Of a stretch of 64,000 nucleotides of DNA, positions 8,332 through 16,829 are shown piece by piece (position 1 is the stretch's first letter; each line of letters opens with the position of its first letter). The position numbers and the translations under genes were made by a program. Under the pieces are notes generated by a model. The model ran no database searches. It saw only the letters and a program-made list of their open reading frames with translations, and was not told the origin of the DNA. The stretch is from Micromonospora mirobrigensis. GTDB lineage: Bacteria > Actinomycetota > Actinomycetes > Mycobacteriales > Micromonosporaceae. The stretch covers positions 1 through 64,000 of the forward strand of contig NZ_FMCX01000010.1 in NCBI RefSeq assembly GCF_900091555.1, given 5' to 3'.

Positions 8332-11300
8332 TCCACCACCGCCCCGGCCTCCAGGGCGAACAGGTCGCGCAGCGCGCCGGTGGAGAGCTCGGTCACCCAC
8401 TGCTCGCCGCTGCCGACCACGCTGCGGGCCAGACTGCGCTTGTCGGCGATCACCGCGGCGACCTTCTCCTCCACCGTGCCCGCGCAGACGAACTTGCGGA
8501 CCTGCACCCGGCGGCGCTGACCGATCCGGAACGCCCGGTCGGTGGCCTGGTCCTCCACCGCCGGGTTCCACCACCGGTCGACGTGCACCACGTGGTTGGC
8601 GGCGGTCAGGGTCAGCCCGGTGCCGCCGGCCTTGAGCGACAGCACGAACAGCGGCGGCCCGTCCGCGGACTGGAACCGGGTCACCATGGCGTCCCGGTCG
8701 GCCTTGCCCACGCCGCCGTGCAGGAAGATCACCTCGCGGCCGGTCCGGGCGGAGAGGTGCCCGCGCAGCATGCCGCCGAACTCGGCGTACTGGGTGAACA
8801 GCAGGGCCTTCTCGCCGGCGGCGAGGACCTCGTCGACGATCTCCTCCAGCCGTTCCAGCTTGCCGGAGCGGCCGGCCAGCGGCGAGCCGTCGCGCAGCAG
8901 CTGGGCCGGATGATTGCAGACCTGCTTGAGCCGGGTCATGGTGGCCAGCACCAGCCCGCGCCGCTCGATGCCGTCGCTCGCCTCGATCTTCGCCAGCATC
9001 TCGTCGACCACCGCGCGATAGAGCGCCGCCTGCTCGGCGGTGAGGTTGCAGAGCACCTCCATCTCCAGCTTCTCGGGCAGGTCGGAGATGATCGACCGGT
9101 CGGTCTTGAGCCGGCGCAGCACGAACGGGCCGGTGATCCGGCGCAGCCGCTCGGCCACCTCGGCGTCGCCGTGCCGCTCGATCGGCTCGGCGAACCGCTT
9201 GCGGAAGGTGGCGGCCGGGCCGAGCAGCCCCGGATTGGCGAACTGCATGATCGACCAGAGGTCGGCGAGGCGGTTCTCCACAGGCGTACCGCTGACCGCG
9301 ACCCGGTGCCGCGCGGGCAGCGAGCGGACCGCCTCGGCCTGCCGGGTCGAGGCGTTCTTGATCGCCTGGGCCTCGTCCACCACCACCCGGTGCCAGTCGA
9401 TCCCGGCCAGGTCCGGCGCGTCCCGGGCGGCGACCGAGTAGGTGGTCACCACCAGGTCCGCGGCGTGCACGGCCGCGGTGAAGCTCTCGCCACGGGCCCG
9501 CTCGGCCCCGTGGTGCACGTGTACGCGCAGCTTCGGGGTGAACTTCGCGGCCTCCCGCTGCCAGTTGCCGACCAGCGACATCGGGCAGACCAGCAGGGTC
9601 GGCCCGGCCTCCGGCGGGTCCCCGGCGAGCAGGGCGAGCAGCTGCACCGTCTTGCCCAGCCCCATGTCGTCGGCGAGCACGCCACCCAGCCCGAGGGACT
9701 GGAGGAACGCCAGCCAGGCCAGCCCGCGCCGCTGGTACGGCCGCAGGGTGCCGTGGAAGCCCGGCGGCGGCTCGGCCGGGGTGAGCCGGCGCTCCACCTG
9801 CCCGGCCAGCAGGTCGCCCAGGGCGCCGTCGGCGGTCACCTCCAGCACCGGCAGCTCGTCCGGGCGGTCCGCCCCAGCCAGCCCCATCCGCAGCAGGTCC
9901 GCCACGGTCAACTCGCCGCTGGAGCGCAGCAGCCGCAGCCCGGCGGCGAGCCGCTTCGGGTCCAGCTCCACCCACCGGCCGCGCAGCCGCAGCAGCGGGG
10001 TCTTGGCGGTGGCCAGCGCCGCCAGCTCCTCGGCGGTCAGCGGCTGGTCGCCGAGCGCCACCTCCCACCGGTAGTCCACCAGGGCGTCCAGCCCCAGGCC
10101 ACCGCCGGTGGTGGCGACGGTGCCCGGCGCGGTCCGGCCGCGGGCCCGCAGCCGGGCGCCCAGCCGGGAGGAGGGGCGTCGCCACCACGACGGCAGCAGC
10201 ACCCCGAAGCCGGCCGCGTGCAGCACCGGCGCGCCGTCGCGCAGGAACCGGTGCGCGCCCTCGACGTCCAGCTCCAGCCCCTGCGGGGTTGCGGTGCGCA
10301 GCGCGTCCGCCAGCTCGGGCCAGAGCCGGCTGGCCCGGCCCAGCTCGGCCAGCAGGGTCTCCTGCGGGTCACCACCGCGCCCGGCCAGGGCGACGACGCT
10401 CGCCGGCTCCCGCCACACCTGCCCGGCCTCGACGTGCAGGCCCGGCTCGTCGGCCGCCTGGAGGCCGAACTCCACCCGCCACGGGCCGACCGGCCCGACG
10501 ACCGTCGCCGGGTCGGCCGCCGGGACCACCACCAGCGGCTCGGCGACCTCGTCGGGGTCGGGCTCGACCAGCCGGAAGCTGGCCCGTACCGCCCCGCCGG
10601 CCGCGTCCCGCTGCCAGGCGGCCAGCTCCCCGGCGAGGGTGCGCAGCGCGTCCGGGTCGCCGCCGACCAGCGGATCGGGGCCGGCCAGGGCGCGCAGCCA
10701 GCCGGCCACCACGCCGTCGCGCCGGCCGCCACGGACCAGGTCGACGCCGGCGAGCGCCGCCCGGGCGGCGGCGTCGGTCAACGCGTCCAGCGCGTCGGTG
10801 ACCACGGCGGCGGCTCCGGGGGAATCGGCGCCGCCGGCCGGGCGGGCAGTCACCGGCCCCGGGCCGCCCAGGTCGGGACCGGAACCGGCCAGGTCGACCG
10901 CCGAAGCGGCGCGGGCGGCCGGGGGCAGGGCGAGAGCCAGTGACCGGGCCCAGCCGGCGTCGGTGCCGGTGAGCAGCGGCCGCCACACCGCCCGGGCCGC
11001 CCCCGCGCCGCTGCCGGCTGGAGGGTCGAGGCCGTCCGGCTCGCCGACGCGGGCCGGCTCGGCGGCGCCGTCGGGCAGGTCGGCGAGGGCGGGAAGGAGG
11101 CGGCCGCGGGTGACCAGGTCCCGGGCGAACTCGGCAACCTGGGCGAGGTGGCGCAGGTCGGCGCCGGGGACGGCGGCGCCGTCGAGGTCGTCGAGCGCGG
11201 TCAGTAGGCCGAGCGCCGCGTCCGGGGCGTACACCAGGGCGGGGGCCCGCCACCCGGCGAGGGTGACCGGGCCGCGGACCGGTCCGGCGACGGTGGCCCG

Positions 11301-11543
11301 GACCAGCTCCGGCGAGTCCAGCGGGGCGCCGGCCCGGGTGGGCAGGCGCAGCAGCACCGAAGCCCACCGGCCGGGCCGGTCGGCGAGGACGGCGGCGAGC
11401 TCTCCGGGGTCGACGGCGAAGGGGTGGGGCCGCTCGCGGGGCGCCCGGCCCGGGCGGCGCGGCGCGGCGCTCGGGCGGCTGCTCTCCTCGGCCCAGACGG
11501 CGAGGCCGACACCGACCAGCCACACCCCGTGGATGACCAGCAA
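8328..11543 (-). CDS. SNF2/HepA-type DEAD/DEAH helicase
   Basis: The 1071-residue protein has the N-terminal SNF2-associated region (about 1-580) and then the two RecA-like lobes. Walker A is DDMGLGKT, Walker B is VVDEAQAIKN, motif III is SGTPVENRL, and the C-terminal lobe has QYAEFGGML, SLKAGGTGLTLT and FRIGQRRRVQV. It is an ATP-driven double-strand DNA translocase of the SNF2 family, likely a remodeller of protein-DNA or polymerase-DNA complexes. The start is a TTG at 11543 preceded by the strong site GAGGAGGAAG. It overlaps the SWIM gene and is transcribed divergently from the PfkB kinase. Confidence 0.93.
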   Translation of the reverse strand: MLVIHGVWLVGVGLAVWAEESSRPSAAPRRPGRAPRERPHPFAVDPGELAAVLADRPGRWASVLLRLPTRAGAPLDSPELVRATVAGPVRGPVTLAGWRAPALVYAPDAALGLLTALDDLDGAAVPGADLRHLAQVAEFARDLVTRGRLLPALADLPDGAAEPARVGEPDGLDPPAGSGAGAARAVWRPLLTGTDAGWARSLALALPPAARAASAVDLAGSGPDLGGPGPVTARPAGGADSPGAAAVVTDALDALTDAAARAALAGVDLVRGGRRDGVVAGWLRALAGPDPLVGGDPDALRTLAGELAAWQRDAAGGAVRASFRLVEPDPDEVAEPLVVVPAADPATVVGPVGPWRVEFGLQAADEPGLHVEAGQVWREPASVVALAGRGGDPQETLLAELGRASRLWPELADALRTATPQGLELDVEGAHRFLRDGAPVLHAAGFGVLLPSWWRRPSSRLGARLRARGRTAPGTVATTGGGLGLDALVDYRWEVALGDQPLTAEELAALATAKTPLLRLRGRWVELDPKRLAAGLRLLRSSGELTVADLLRMGLAGADRPDELPVLEVTADGALGDLLAGQVERRLTPAEPPPGFHGTLRPYQRRGLAWLAFLQSLGLGGVLADDMGLGKTVQLLALLAGDPPEAGPTLLVCPMSLVGNWQREAAKFTPKLRVHVHHGAERARGESFTAAVHAADLVVTTYSVAARDAPDLAGIDWHRVVVDEAQAIKNASTRQAEAVRSLPARHRVAVSGTPVENRLADLWSIMQFANPGLLGPAATFRKRFAEPIERHGDAEVAERLRRITGPFVLRRLKTDRSIISDLPEKLEMEVLCNLTAEQAALYRAVVDEMLAKIEASDGIERRGLVLATMTRLKQVCNHPAQLLRDGSPLAGRSGKLERLEEIVDEVLAAGEKALLFTQYAEFGGMLRGHLSARTGREVIFLHGGVGKADRDAMVTRFQSADGPPLFVLSLKAGGTGLTLTAANHVVHVDRWWNPAVEDQATDRAFRIGQRRRVQVRKFVCAGTVEEKVAAVIADKRSLARSVVGSGEQWVTELSTGALRDLFALEAGAVVE

Positions 11544-11605
11544 GCTTCCTCCTCGTCGACGCCCGGGGTCAGCTTAGGCGGCACGGTTCGGCTACCGTCG
11601 CCGCC

Positions 11606-12478
11606 ATGGTGGACCTGGTGGTGATCGGCGGGTTGGGCGTGGACCTTCGGGTACGGGTGCCGGGGATCCCGCTGCCGGCGGCCGACTCGATGGTCGTGCC
11701 GCCGATCGAGGCGCGGATCGGCAACACCGGCTCCGGGGTGGCCCTGGCGGCGCACGCCCTCGGGCTGCGGGTGCGGCTGGTGGACGTGCTCGGCGCCGAC
11801 CCGGCGGGCGCGGTGGTCCGCGCGGCGCTGGGCCGTACCTCCGTGGCCACCACGCTGGTGCAGAGCCCCGGCGGCACCCGGCAGTCGGTGAACCTGGTCG
11901 ACCCGGCCGGGCGGCGGATGTCGCTGTACGACCCGAGCCCGTGGTCCGGGCCGGCGCCGTTCGGCGACGAGGAGCTGGCCGGGCTGCTCCGGGACGCCGC
12001 CCACGTGCACGTCTCGATCGTGGACTGGGCCCGGGACGCGCTGCCCGTGCTGCGCGAGGCGCTGCCCGACGGGGTGACCCTCTCCACCGACCTGCACGAC
12101 TGGGACGGCCAGAACGACTACCACCGGCCGTTCGCGGAGGCCGCCGACCTGGTCTTCGTCAGCGGCGTACGGCTGGGCGACCGGGCGGGCGCGGTCGCCG
12201 CCGCGCTGGCCCCGCGCACCGTGCTGGTGACCCGGGGCGCCGACGGCGCGGACCTGCACGACGGTGAGGGCCCGGCGACGCACGTACCGGCCACGGTCCC
12301 GCCGGCCGACGTGGTGGACACCAACGGGGCCGGGGACGCCTTCGCGGCCGGCCTGATCGCGGCCCGGCTGCGCGGCGACGCGCTGCCGCAGGCGGCGGGG
12401 TACGCGGCCCGGGTGGCCGCCGCGGCCTGCACCCACGACGGCATGGAGTATCCGCCCGGGCTGCTGCCCCGCGCCTGA
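11606..12478 (+). CDS. PfkB-family carbohydrate kinase
   Basis: The 290-residue protein has the ribokinase/PfkB signatures. The N-terminal VIGGLGVDLRVRV is followed by the substrate-side GNTGSGVALAAHALG, and the ATP/anion-hole motif DTNGAGDAFAAG sits near residue 235. PfkB kinases phosphorylate sugars or nucleosides; the substrate cannot be read from the sequence. There is no ribosome-binding site. A TACCGT hexamer ends seven bases before the ATG, so the message is probably leaderless. It is divergent from the SNF2 helicase with 62 bp between starts and is followed by a hairpin. Confidence 0.88.
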   Translation: MVDLVVIGGLGVDLRVRVPGIPLPAADSMVVPPIEARIGNTGSGVALAAHALGLRVRLVDVLGADPAGAVVRAALGRTSVATTLVQSPGGTRQSVNLVDPAGRRMSLYDPSPWSGPAPFGDEELAGLLRDAAHVHVSIVDWARDALPVLREALPDGVTLSTDLHDWDGQNDYHRPFAEAADLVFVSGVRLGDRAGAVAAALAPRTVLVTRGADGADLHDGEGPATHVPATVPPADVVDTNGAGDAFAAGLIAARLRGDALPQAAGYAARVAAAACTHDGMEYPPGLLPRA

Positions 12479-12487
12479 CCGGCCCGC

Positions 12488-12514
12488 CGCCGGCGCAAAT
12501 CCTGCGCGCCGGCG
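12488..12514 (+). terminator. GC-rich hairpin after the PfkB kinase
   Basis: CGCCGGCGC at 12488-12496 pairs perfectly with GCGCCGGCG at 12506-12514 around a nine-base loop. There is no T-run, as is usual in such genomes. Confidence 0.5.
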
Positions 12515-12536
12515 ACCCGCGGGGCAGGATGGGCGC

Positions 12537-12740
12537 ATGGCATCAACGGTAGAGATCCCCCTGGTGGGTGGCGCGGCCGACGGACAGACCGTCACCGTCG
12601 AGCTGGACCCGAACGGCCGCCCGCCCCTGACCCACCACCACCTCGGCCCGCAGGGGCTCGCCGAGGCGGAGATCTACGAGCTGGAGTCCGGCGACGGCGA
12701 CCGGCAGTGGGTCTACACCTCGCGGGGGCCGGCGGTCTGA
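12537..12740 (+). CDS. Small hypothetical protein
   Basis: The 67-residue acidic protein starts MASTVEIPLVGGAADG. A beta-rich pattern (QTVTVELDPNGRPP, then WVYTSRGP) suggests a compact fold. A GGCAGGATGG stretch precedes the ATG. Codon use and third-position GC fit a real gene. It resembles short actinobacterial proteins of unknown function, sometimes annotated near phage-type genes, but nothing phage-like is nearby. No function is proposed. Confidence 0.65.
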   Translation: MASTVEIPLVGGAADGQTVTVELDPNGRPPLTHHHLGPQGLAEAEIYELESGDGDRQWVYTSRGPAV

Positions 12741-12752
12741 CGGCCCGGCCGC

Positions 12753-13898
12753 TCAGGTCACCCCGGTGCGGGTCAGCGCCTGCGAGCGCAGGCTCTCCAG
12801 CACCCCCCGGGTGACCTGGGAGGTGCCGCGGGCCTGCTCGCAGACCTCGGCCACCCGCCGCGCGGTGGCCGCCGCCCGGGACTCCCGCTCGTCCCAGAGC
12901 CGGTCCACCTCGGCCAGCAGCGGGCCCTCCACCTCCCGTTCCACCCCGCGCAGCGCCGGGACCCCGAGCCGCTGGGCCAGGTCGAAGACCTTCCCGGCGT
13001 ACGGCAGGGGCAGGAAGGGGGTGCCGACCATGGCGGCGAAGATCAGGAAGTGCAGTCGCATGCCGACCGCGATGTCGAAGTGCCGCATCAACCCGAGGAC
13101 CTGCTGCGGCGAGTAGTCGTTGTGCAGGATCCGGCCCCGGTCCGCCGCCGTCATGTGGGTCATCACCCCGTGCGAGTGCCGGATGTCGTCGCGTTCCATC
13201 GGGACGAAGAGCACGTGCGCGTCGATCCGGTGGACCAGGAAGTCCGCGATCTGCGCGAGCAGCCGGTGGTAGCCGTCCACGTCGAGGCGTTCCGCGGCGC
13301 GGCCCGGCTCCCGCACGCTCATCCCGACCAGCCGCTTGCCCTCCGGCACGCCCTCCGCCCGCAGGTAGTCGCGGGGGAAGTCGGCGGGCTCCAGCAGGAA
13401 CGCCGGGTCGGCGGTGACGGTGATCGGGTTGATCAGGCCCGCCTCCTCCAGCACCATCCGGGACTCCTGGTCGCGGACGGTCACCTCGGCCGCCCCGGCC
13501 AGGGTCTCCCGGACCATGCCGGTGTCCACGCTCTCGCTGAGCGGCCCCACCCCGACCGCGTACGTCAGCAGCGGCAGGCCGCGTTCCTGGGCCACCCGGA
13601 CCACCCGCAGGTAGCGGCGGGCCTCCCGGTCGTAGAGGATCCCGCCGCCGCCGAGGATGAGCAGGTCGAGCTGGGCCAGCATCAGCGACGAATCGGCCCG
13701 GCTGACCCCCTCCCAGGGCACCGCCTCGACGTCCGGGTGGGTCAGGGCGGTATGCGTCGGGTTACGCGAGAAGACGATGATCCGGGCGTTCGGCTCCTGG
13801 TTGCGCAGATCCGCCAGCAGGCCGCTGAGGATCGCCTCGTCGCCCAGATTGCGGCCACCGTACGAGCCGAGCACACCGATGCACAGGCCCTGGGTCAT
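12753..13898 (-). CDS. Polysaccharide pyruvyl transferase family protein
   Basis: The 381-residue protein opens with IGVLGSYGGRNLGDEAIL, the nucleotide-binding start of the PS_pyruv_trans fold. It continues with LLILGGGGILYDREARRY and the GMRLHFLIFAAMVGTPFLPLPYAGK region typical of CsaB/WcaK-type enzymes. Family members move pyruvate from PEP to sugars of wall polymers or exopolysaccharides. Some actinobacterial members are annotated only by fold, so the acceptor here is unknown. It is monocistronic as far as can be seen, convergent with the small gene before it and followed upstream by the TetR gene. Confidence 0.85.
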   Translation of the reverse strand: MTQGLCIGVLGSYGGRNLGDEAILSGLLADLRNQEPNARIIVFSRNPTHTALTHPDVEAVPWEGVSRADSSLMLAQLDLLILGGGGILYDREARRYLRVVRVAQERGLPLLTYAVGVGPLSESVDTGMVRETLAGAAEVTVRDQESRMVLEEAGLINPITVTADPAFLLEPADFPRDYLRAEGVPEGKRLVGMSVREPGRAAERLDVDGYHRLLAQIADFLVHRIDAHVLFVPMERDDIRHSHGVMTHMTAADRGRILHNDYSPQQVLGLMRHFDIAVGMRLHFLIFAAMVGTPFLPLPYAGKVFDLAQRLGVPALRGVEREVEGPLLAEVDRLWDERESRAAATARRVAEVCEQARGTSQVTRGVLESLRSQALTRTGVT

Positions 13899-13962
13899 TC
13901 GTCGCTCCTTCCCGCCGGGGTCGGTCCAGCGGCCGGTTTCCCGGTGCGCCGGTGGACATACC

Positions 13963-14556
13963 TCAGCCGGCCGCGGGGGCCGTGTCCGCCCGGCCGACCA
14001 GGCGGGACACCAGGGCGGAGACCACCCGGTCGACGTCGTAGCCGGCGTCGATGGAGGTGGTCAGGAGGTCGAGGAGCAGGCCGTCGACGGCGTGGTGCAG
14101 CAGGGCGACCTCGAACGCTCCCCCGGGCAGCCCGGCCGCCACGTGGAAGGCGACGTCGTCGGCGTACCCGCGGCGCAGCACCTCGCCGAGCGCGGCGCGC
14201 AGCTCCGGGCGGCGGGAGGCCTCCAGCCGGAGCTCGAACAGCGCCCGGGTCAGCTCCGGCTCGCGGGTGGTGCGCTCGACGATGTGGCGCAGGTAGTCGG
14301 TGACCAGCGCCAGCGAGGGCTCGCGCCGGCTGAGCGCGGCCAGCACCTCCGGGTCGGGCGCCATCCGGTCGAAGATCCGTTCGGCCAGGCCGGCCAGGAG
14401 CGCCGCCCGGGACGGGAAGTAGTTGGAGGCGGTGCCGACCGGCACACCGGCCTCGGCGTCCACCGCCCGGTGGGTCAGGCCGCGGGCCCCGCCGACGGCG
14501 AGCACCCGCAGCCCGGCGTCGGCCAGCAGGATGCGGCGCTCGGGGTTACGGGGCAT
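13963..14556 (-). CDS. TetR/AcrR-family transcriptional regulator
   Basis: The protein has 197 residues from the ATG at 14556. The N-terminal helix-turn-helix is GLTHRAVDAEAGVPVGTASNYF, about residues 24-45, with the usual YF end. The C-terminal ligand domain is helical and includes a HHAVDGLLLDLL segment. It is divergent from the DHFR/RibD-like reductase at 14648, and the 91-bp gap holds two related palindromes that are the likely operators. It probably represses itself and the reductase. The frame is open to 14655, but that region contains the operators. Confidence 0.88.
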   Translation of the reverse strand: MPRNPERRILLADAGLRVLAVGGARGLTHRAVDAEAGVPVGTASNYFPSRAALLAGLAERIFDRMAPDPEVLAALSRREPSLALVTDYLRHIVERTTREPELTRALFELRLEASRRPELRAALGEVLRRGYADDVAFHVAAGLPGGAFEVALLHHAVDGLLLDLLTTSIDAGYDVDRVVSALVSRLVGRADTAPAAG

Positions 14557-14572
14557 GCGGAACACCCTAGCA

Positions 14573-14627
14573 ACAACCACGACAGGTGTTGTACATTCGC
14601 TCCCGACCACGACATCCGTCGTGGTCG
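14573..14627. promoter_or_regulatory. Paired TetR operator candidates
   Basis: The inverted repeat CGACCACGAC at 14604-14613 pairs with GTCGTGGTCG at 14618-14627, a perfect 10-bp arm with a 4-bp centre. Just upstream, ACAAC at 14573-14577 and GTTGT at 14588-14592 flank CCACGACA, so the half-site CCACGACA occurs twice in the same orientation. The sites lie between the divergent regulator and reductase starts. Confidence 0.6.
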
Positions 14628-14647
14628 ACCCGGACATCGGAGTCGGT

Positions 14648-15244
14648 TTGCGCAAGCTCGTCTACTACGTCGCCAGTTCCCTCGACGGCTTCATCGCCGC
14701 CCCCGACGGGTCCTACGACTTCTTCACCCTGGAGCCCGACGTGGCGGCCCACCTCACCGCCGAATGGCCCCAGACCTTCCCCACCTTCACCCACGCCCAG
14801 CTCGGCATCGCCTCGCCGCCGGCCGGCCGCTTCGACGCGGTGCTGATGGGCCGGGCCACCTACGAGCCGGCCCTGACGGCCGGCGTGACCAGCCCCTACG
14901 CCCACCTCCGGCAGTACGTCTTCAGCCGTTCCCTGGCGCCGTCCGACTACCCGGAGGTGCGGATCGTGGCCGGCGACCCGGCGACCTTCGTCCGCGACCT
15001 CAAGGAGGAACCGGGCGGCGACATCTGGCTCTGCGGCGGCGGGCGGCTCGCCGGTCAGCTCCTGGACGAGGTCGACGAGCTGGTGGTCAAGCTCAACCCC
15101 GTGGTGACCGGCAGCGGTATCCCGCTGGCCGACCGGGGCTTCGCGCCCAGCCGGTTCACCCTGGCCGGGACCAGGACGTTCGACAGTGGAGTGGTCATGC
15201 TGCGCTACCGGCGACCGGCCACGGGCGCGACGCACGCCGGATGA
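14648..15244 (+). CDS. Dihydrofolate-reductase/RibD C-terminal family oxidoreductase
   Basis: The 198-residue protein begins LRKLVYYVASSLDGFIAAPDG, the standard opening of RibD_C proteins. VLMGRATYEPAL and DIWLCGGGRLAGQLL (NADPH-binding glycine loop) follow. These small enzymes reduce pterin, flavin-precursor or other carbonyl substrates with NADPH; the natural substrate is unknown. The TTG at 14648 is chosen because GGAG lies five bases upstream and the conserved N-terminus starts there. It is divergently transcribed from the TetR regulator, whose operators overlap its promoter. Confidence 0.85.
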   Translation: MRKLVYYVASSLDGFIAAPDGSYDFFTLEPDVAAHLTAEWPQTFPTFTHAQLGIASPPAGRFDAVLMGRATYEPALTAGVTSPYAHLRQYVFSRSLAPSDYPEVRIVAGDPATFVRDLKEEPGGDIWLCGGGRLAGQLLDEVDELVVKLNPVVTGSGIPLADRGFAPSRFTLAGTRTFDSGVVMLRYRRPATGATHAG

Positions 15245-15335
15245 CCCGACGGTGCGCGTCGGCGCGGCCGGACGGAGCGGCGGGGCGCCGCCAATTCGCT
15301 TGCCCGGCCCGCCGCACCGCGCCGACCCTGGACGG

Positions 15336-16265
15336 ATGAGCGGCACGACGCGGATCGGCTGGACCGACCTGCCCGCCGAGGTGCGGGCCGGGGTCGAGGA
15401 GGTGCTGGGCGACCGGGTGGTCGAGGCGGTCTCCCAGCCGGGCGGCTTCTCCCCCGGCACCGCCGACCGGGTACGCACGGCCGGCGGCGGTCGGGCGTTC
15501 GTCAAGGCCGCCGCCACCCACCGCAACGCCCGTACCGTCCAGATGCACCGGGTCGAGGCGGACGTCACGGCGGCGCTGCCCGGGCACGCCCCCACCCCCC
15601 GGCTGCTCGGCCGGTACGACGACGGCGAGTGGGTGGCGCTGGTCCTCACCGACGTCGACGGCCGGCACCCGGCGACCCCGTGGCGGACCGACGAGCTGAC
15701 CGTCGTGCTCGACACGCTGGACCGGATGGCCGGCACGCTGACCCCCAACCCGGTGCCGCACGCCCCGACCGCCGTCGAACGGCTCACGCCCGACTTCACC
15801 GGCTGGGAGCGGATCGCCGCGGACCCGCCGGCCGACCTGGACCCGTGGGCGGCGGCCCACCTGGACGAGCTGCGGGAGGTCGCGGCGTACGGGCTGACCG
15901 GGCTGGTCGGGGACACCCTGTGCCACATCGACATCCGGGCGGACAACCTGCTGATCGACCCGGCCGGCGCGGTCACCGTGGTGGACTGGCCGCACGCCTG
16001 CGCCGGTCCGCCCTGGTTGGACACCGCGCTGCTGCTGGTCAACGTGCTGCTGCACGGCGGGCACGACGTGGACGGCCTGCTGCGCCGGTCGCCGGTGACC
16101 GCCGACGTCGACCCGGACCTGCTCACCGGGGTGCACGCCGGACTGGCCGGCTACTTCCTCGACCACGCCCGGCAGCCGCCCCCGCCCGGCATCCCCACCG
16201 TGCGCGCGTTCCAGCGACTCCAGGGCGACGCCCTGCTGCCCTGGGTACGCCAGCGGCTGCGGTGA
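15336..16265 (+). CDS. Aminoglycoside-phosphotransferase-fold kinase (APH family)
   Basis: The 309-residue protein has a P-loop-like GGFSPGTADRV segment near residue 35, an FVKAAA lysine strand, the catalytic loop HIDIRADNLLID (H-x-D-x(4)-N) and the metal-binding VVDWPHAC. The APH domain is widespread, and many members phosphorylate small molecules other than aminoglycosides. No resistance claim can be made from sequence alone. It lies in the same orientation as the sigma factor gene 60 bp downstream but probably has its own role. Confidence 0.8.
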   Translation: MSGTTRIGWTDLPAEVRAGVEEVLGDRVVEAVSQPGGFSPGTADRVRTAGGGRAFVKAAATHRNARTVQMHRVEADVTAALPGHAPTPRLLGRYDDGEWVALVLTDVDGRHPATPWRTDELTVVLDTLDRMAGTLTPNPVPHAPTAVERLTPDFTGWERIAADPPADLDPWAAAHLDELREVAAYGLTGLVGDTLCHIDIRADNLLIDPAGAVTVVDWPHACAGPPWLDTALLLVNVLLHGGHDVDGLLRRSPVTADVDPDLLTGVHAGLAGYFLDHARQPPPPGIPTVRAFQRLQGDALLPWVRQRLR

Positions 16266-16325
16266 CACGGCCCGCCTCAACCATTCCCCGCCCGACCGGC
16301 GTTCTGATCAGTGGAGGGGGTGGCC

Positions 16326-16829
16326 GTGTCCGAGACGTTCCACGAGTTCGTGGTGCAGCGCTCGCCCGCGCTGTCCCGCACCGCCTACCTGCTGACCGGT
16401 GACCACCAGCTCGCCGAGGACCTGTTGCAGAGCGCGCTGGCCCGCACCTACCGGCACTGGCGGCGGGTCCGGGACGGCGACCCGGAGGCGTACGTGCGCC
16501 GGGCCATGTACCACCAGCACGTCTCCTGGTGGCGGCGACGCCGGGTCACCGAGCGGCTGGAGGCCGCGCCGGTCGGGCCGGCCGGCGGCGACCACAGTGA
16601 CGCCACCGCCCTGCGACTGAGCCTGGACGCCGCGCTGCGTCGGCTCACCCCGCGGCAACGCACGGTGCTGGTGCTGCGCTACTACGAGGACCTGACCGAG
16701 GCCCAGGTGGCCGAGGCGCTGGGCTGCTCGGTCGGCACCGTGAAACGGCACGGCCACGACGCGGTACGCCGGCTGCGGGCGATCGCCCCGGAACTGGTGG
16801 ACCGGCCTTCGGAGAGGAGCACCCGATGA
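16326..16829 (+). CDS. SigE-family ECF-type RNA polymerase sigma factor
   Basis: The protein has 167 residues from the GTG at 16326, which has GGAGGGGG five bases before it. The sigma-2 region covers FHEFVVQRSPALSRTAYLLTGD and ALARTYRHW. Sigma-4 (LTPRQRTVLVLRYYEDLTEAQVAE) ends in GCSVGTVKRHGHDAV as the recognition helix. The layout matches the actinobacterial SigE/CarQ-like subfamily. Its stop overlaps the start of the next gene as ATGA, so the downstream propeller-type membrane protein is the probable regulator or anti-sigma partner. Confidence 0.9.
   Translation: MSETFHEFVVQRSPALSRTAYLLTGDHQLAEDLLQSALARTYRHWRRVRDGDPEAYVRRAMYHQHVSWWRRRRVTERLEAAPVGPAGGDHSDATALRLSLDAALRRLTPRQRTVLVLRYYEDLTEAQVAEALGCSVGTVKRHGHDAVRRLRAIAPELVDRPSERSTR

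Noticed and set aside
8332..10188. Long in-frame extension of the SWIM gene into the SNF2 gene
   Set aside because: It lies antisense-frame within strong SNF2 coding and gives an Ala/Gly/Arg-rich sequence with no family match. The GTG at 8331 with the GTGA overlap is the natural start.
10108..11577. 490-codon plus-strand frame opposite the SNF2 gene
   Set aside because: High third-position GC leaves the opposite strand open. The translation is Ser/Arg/Pro-rich without any domain, while the minus-strand helicase is unmistakable.
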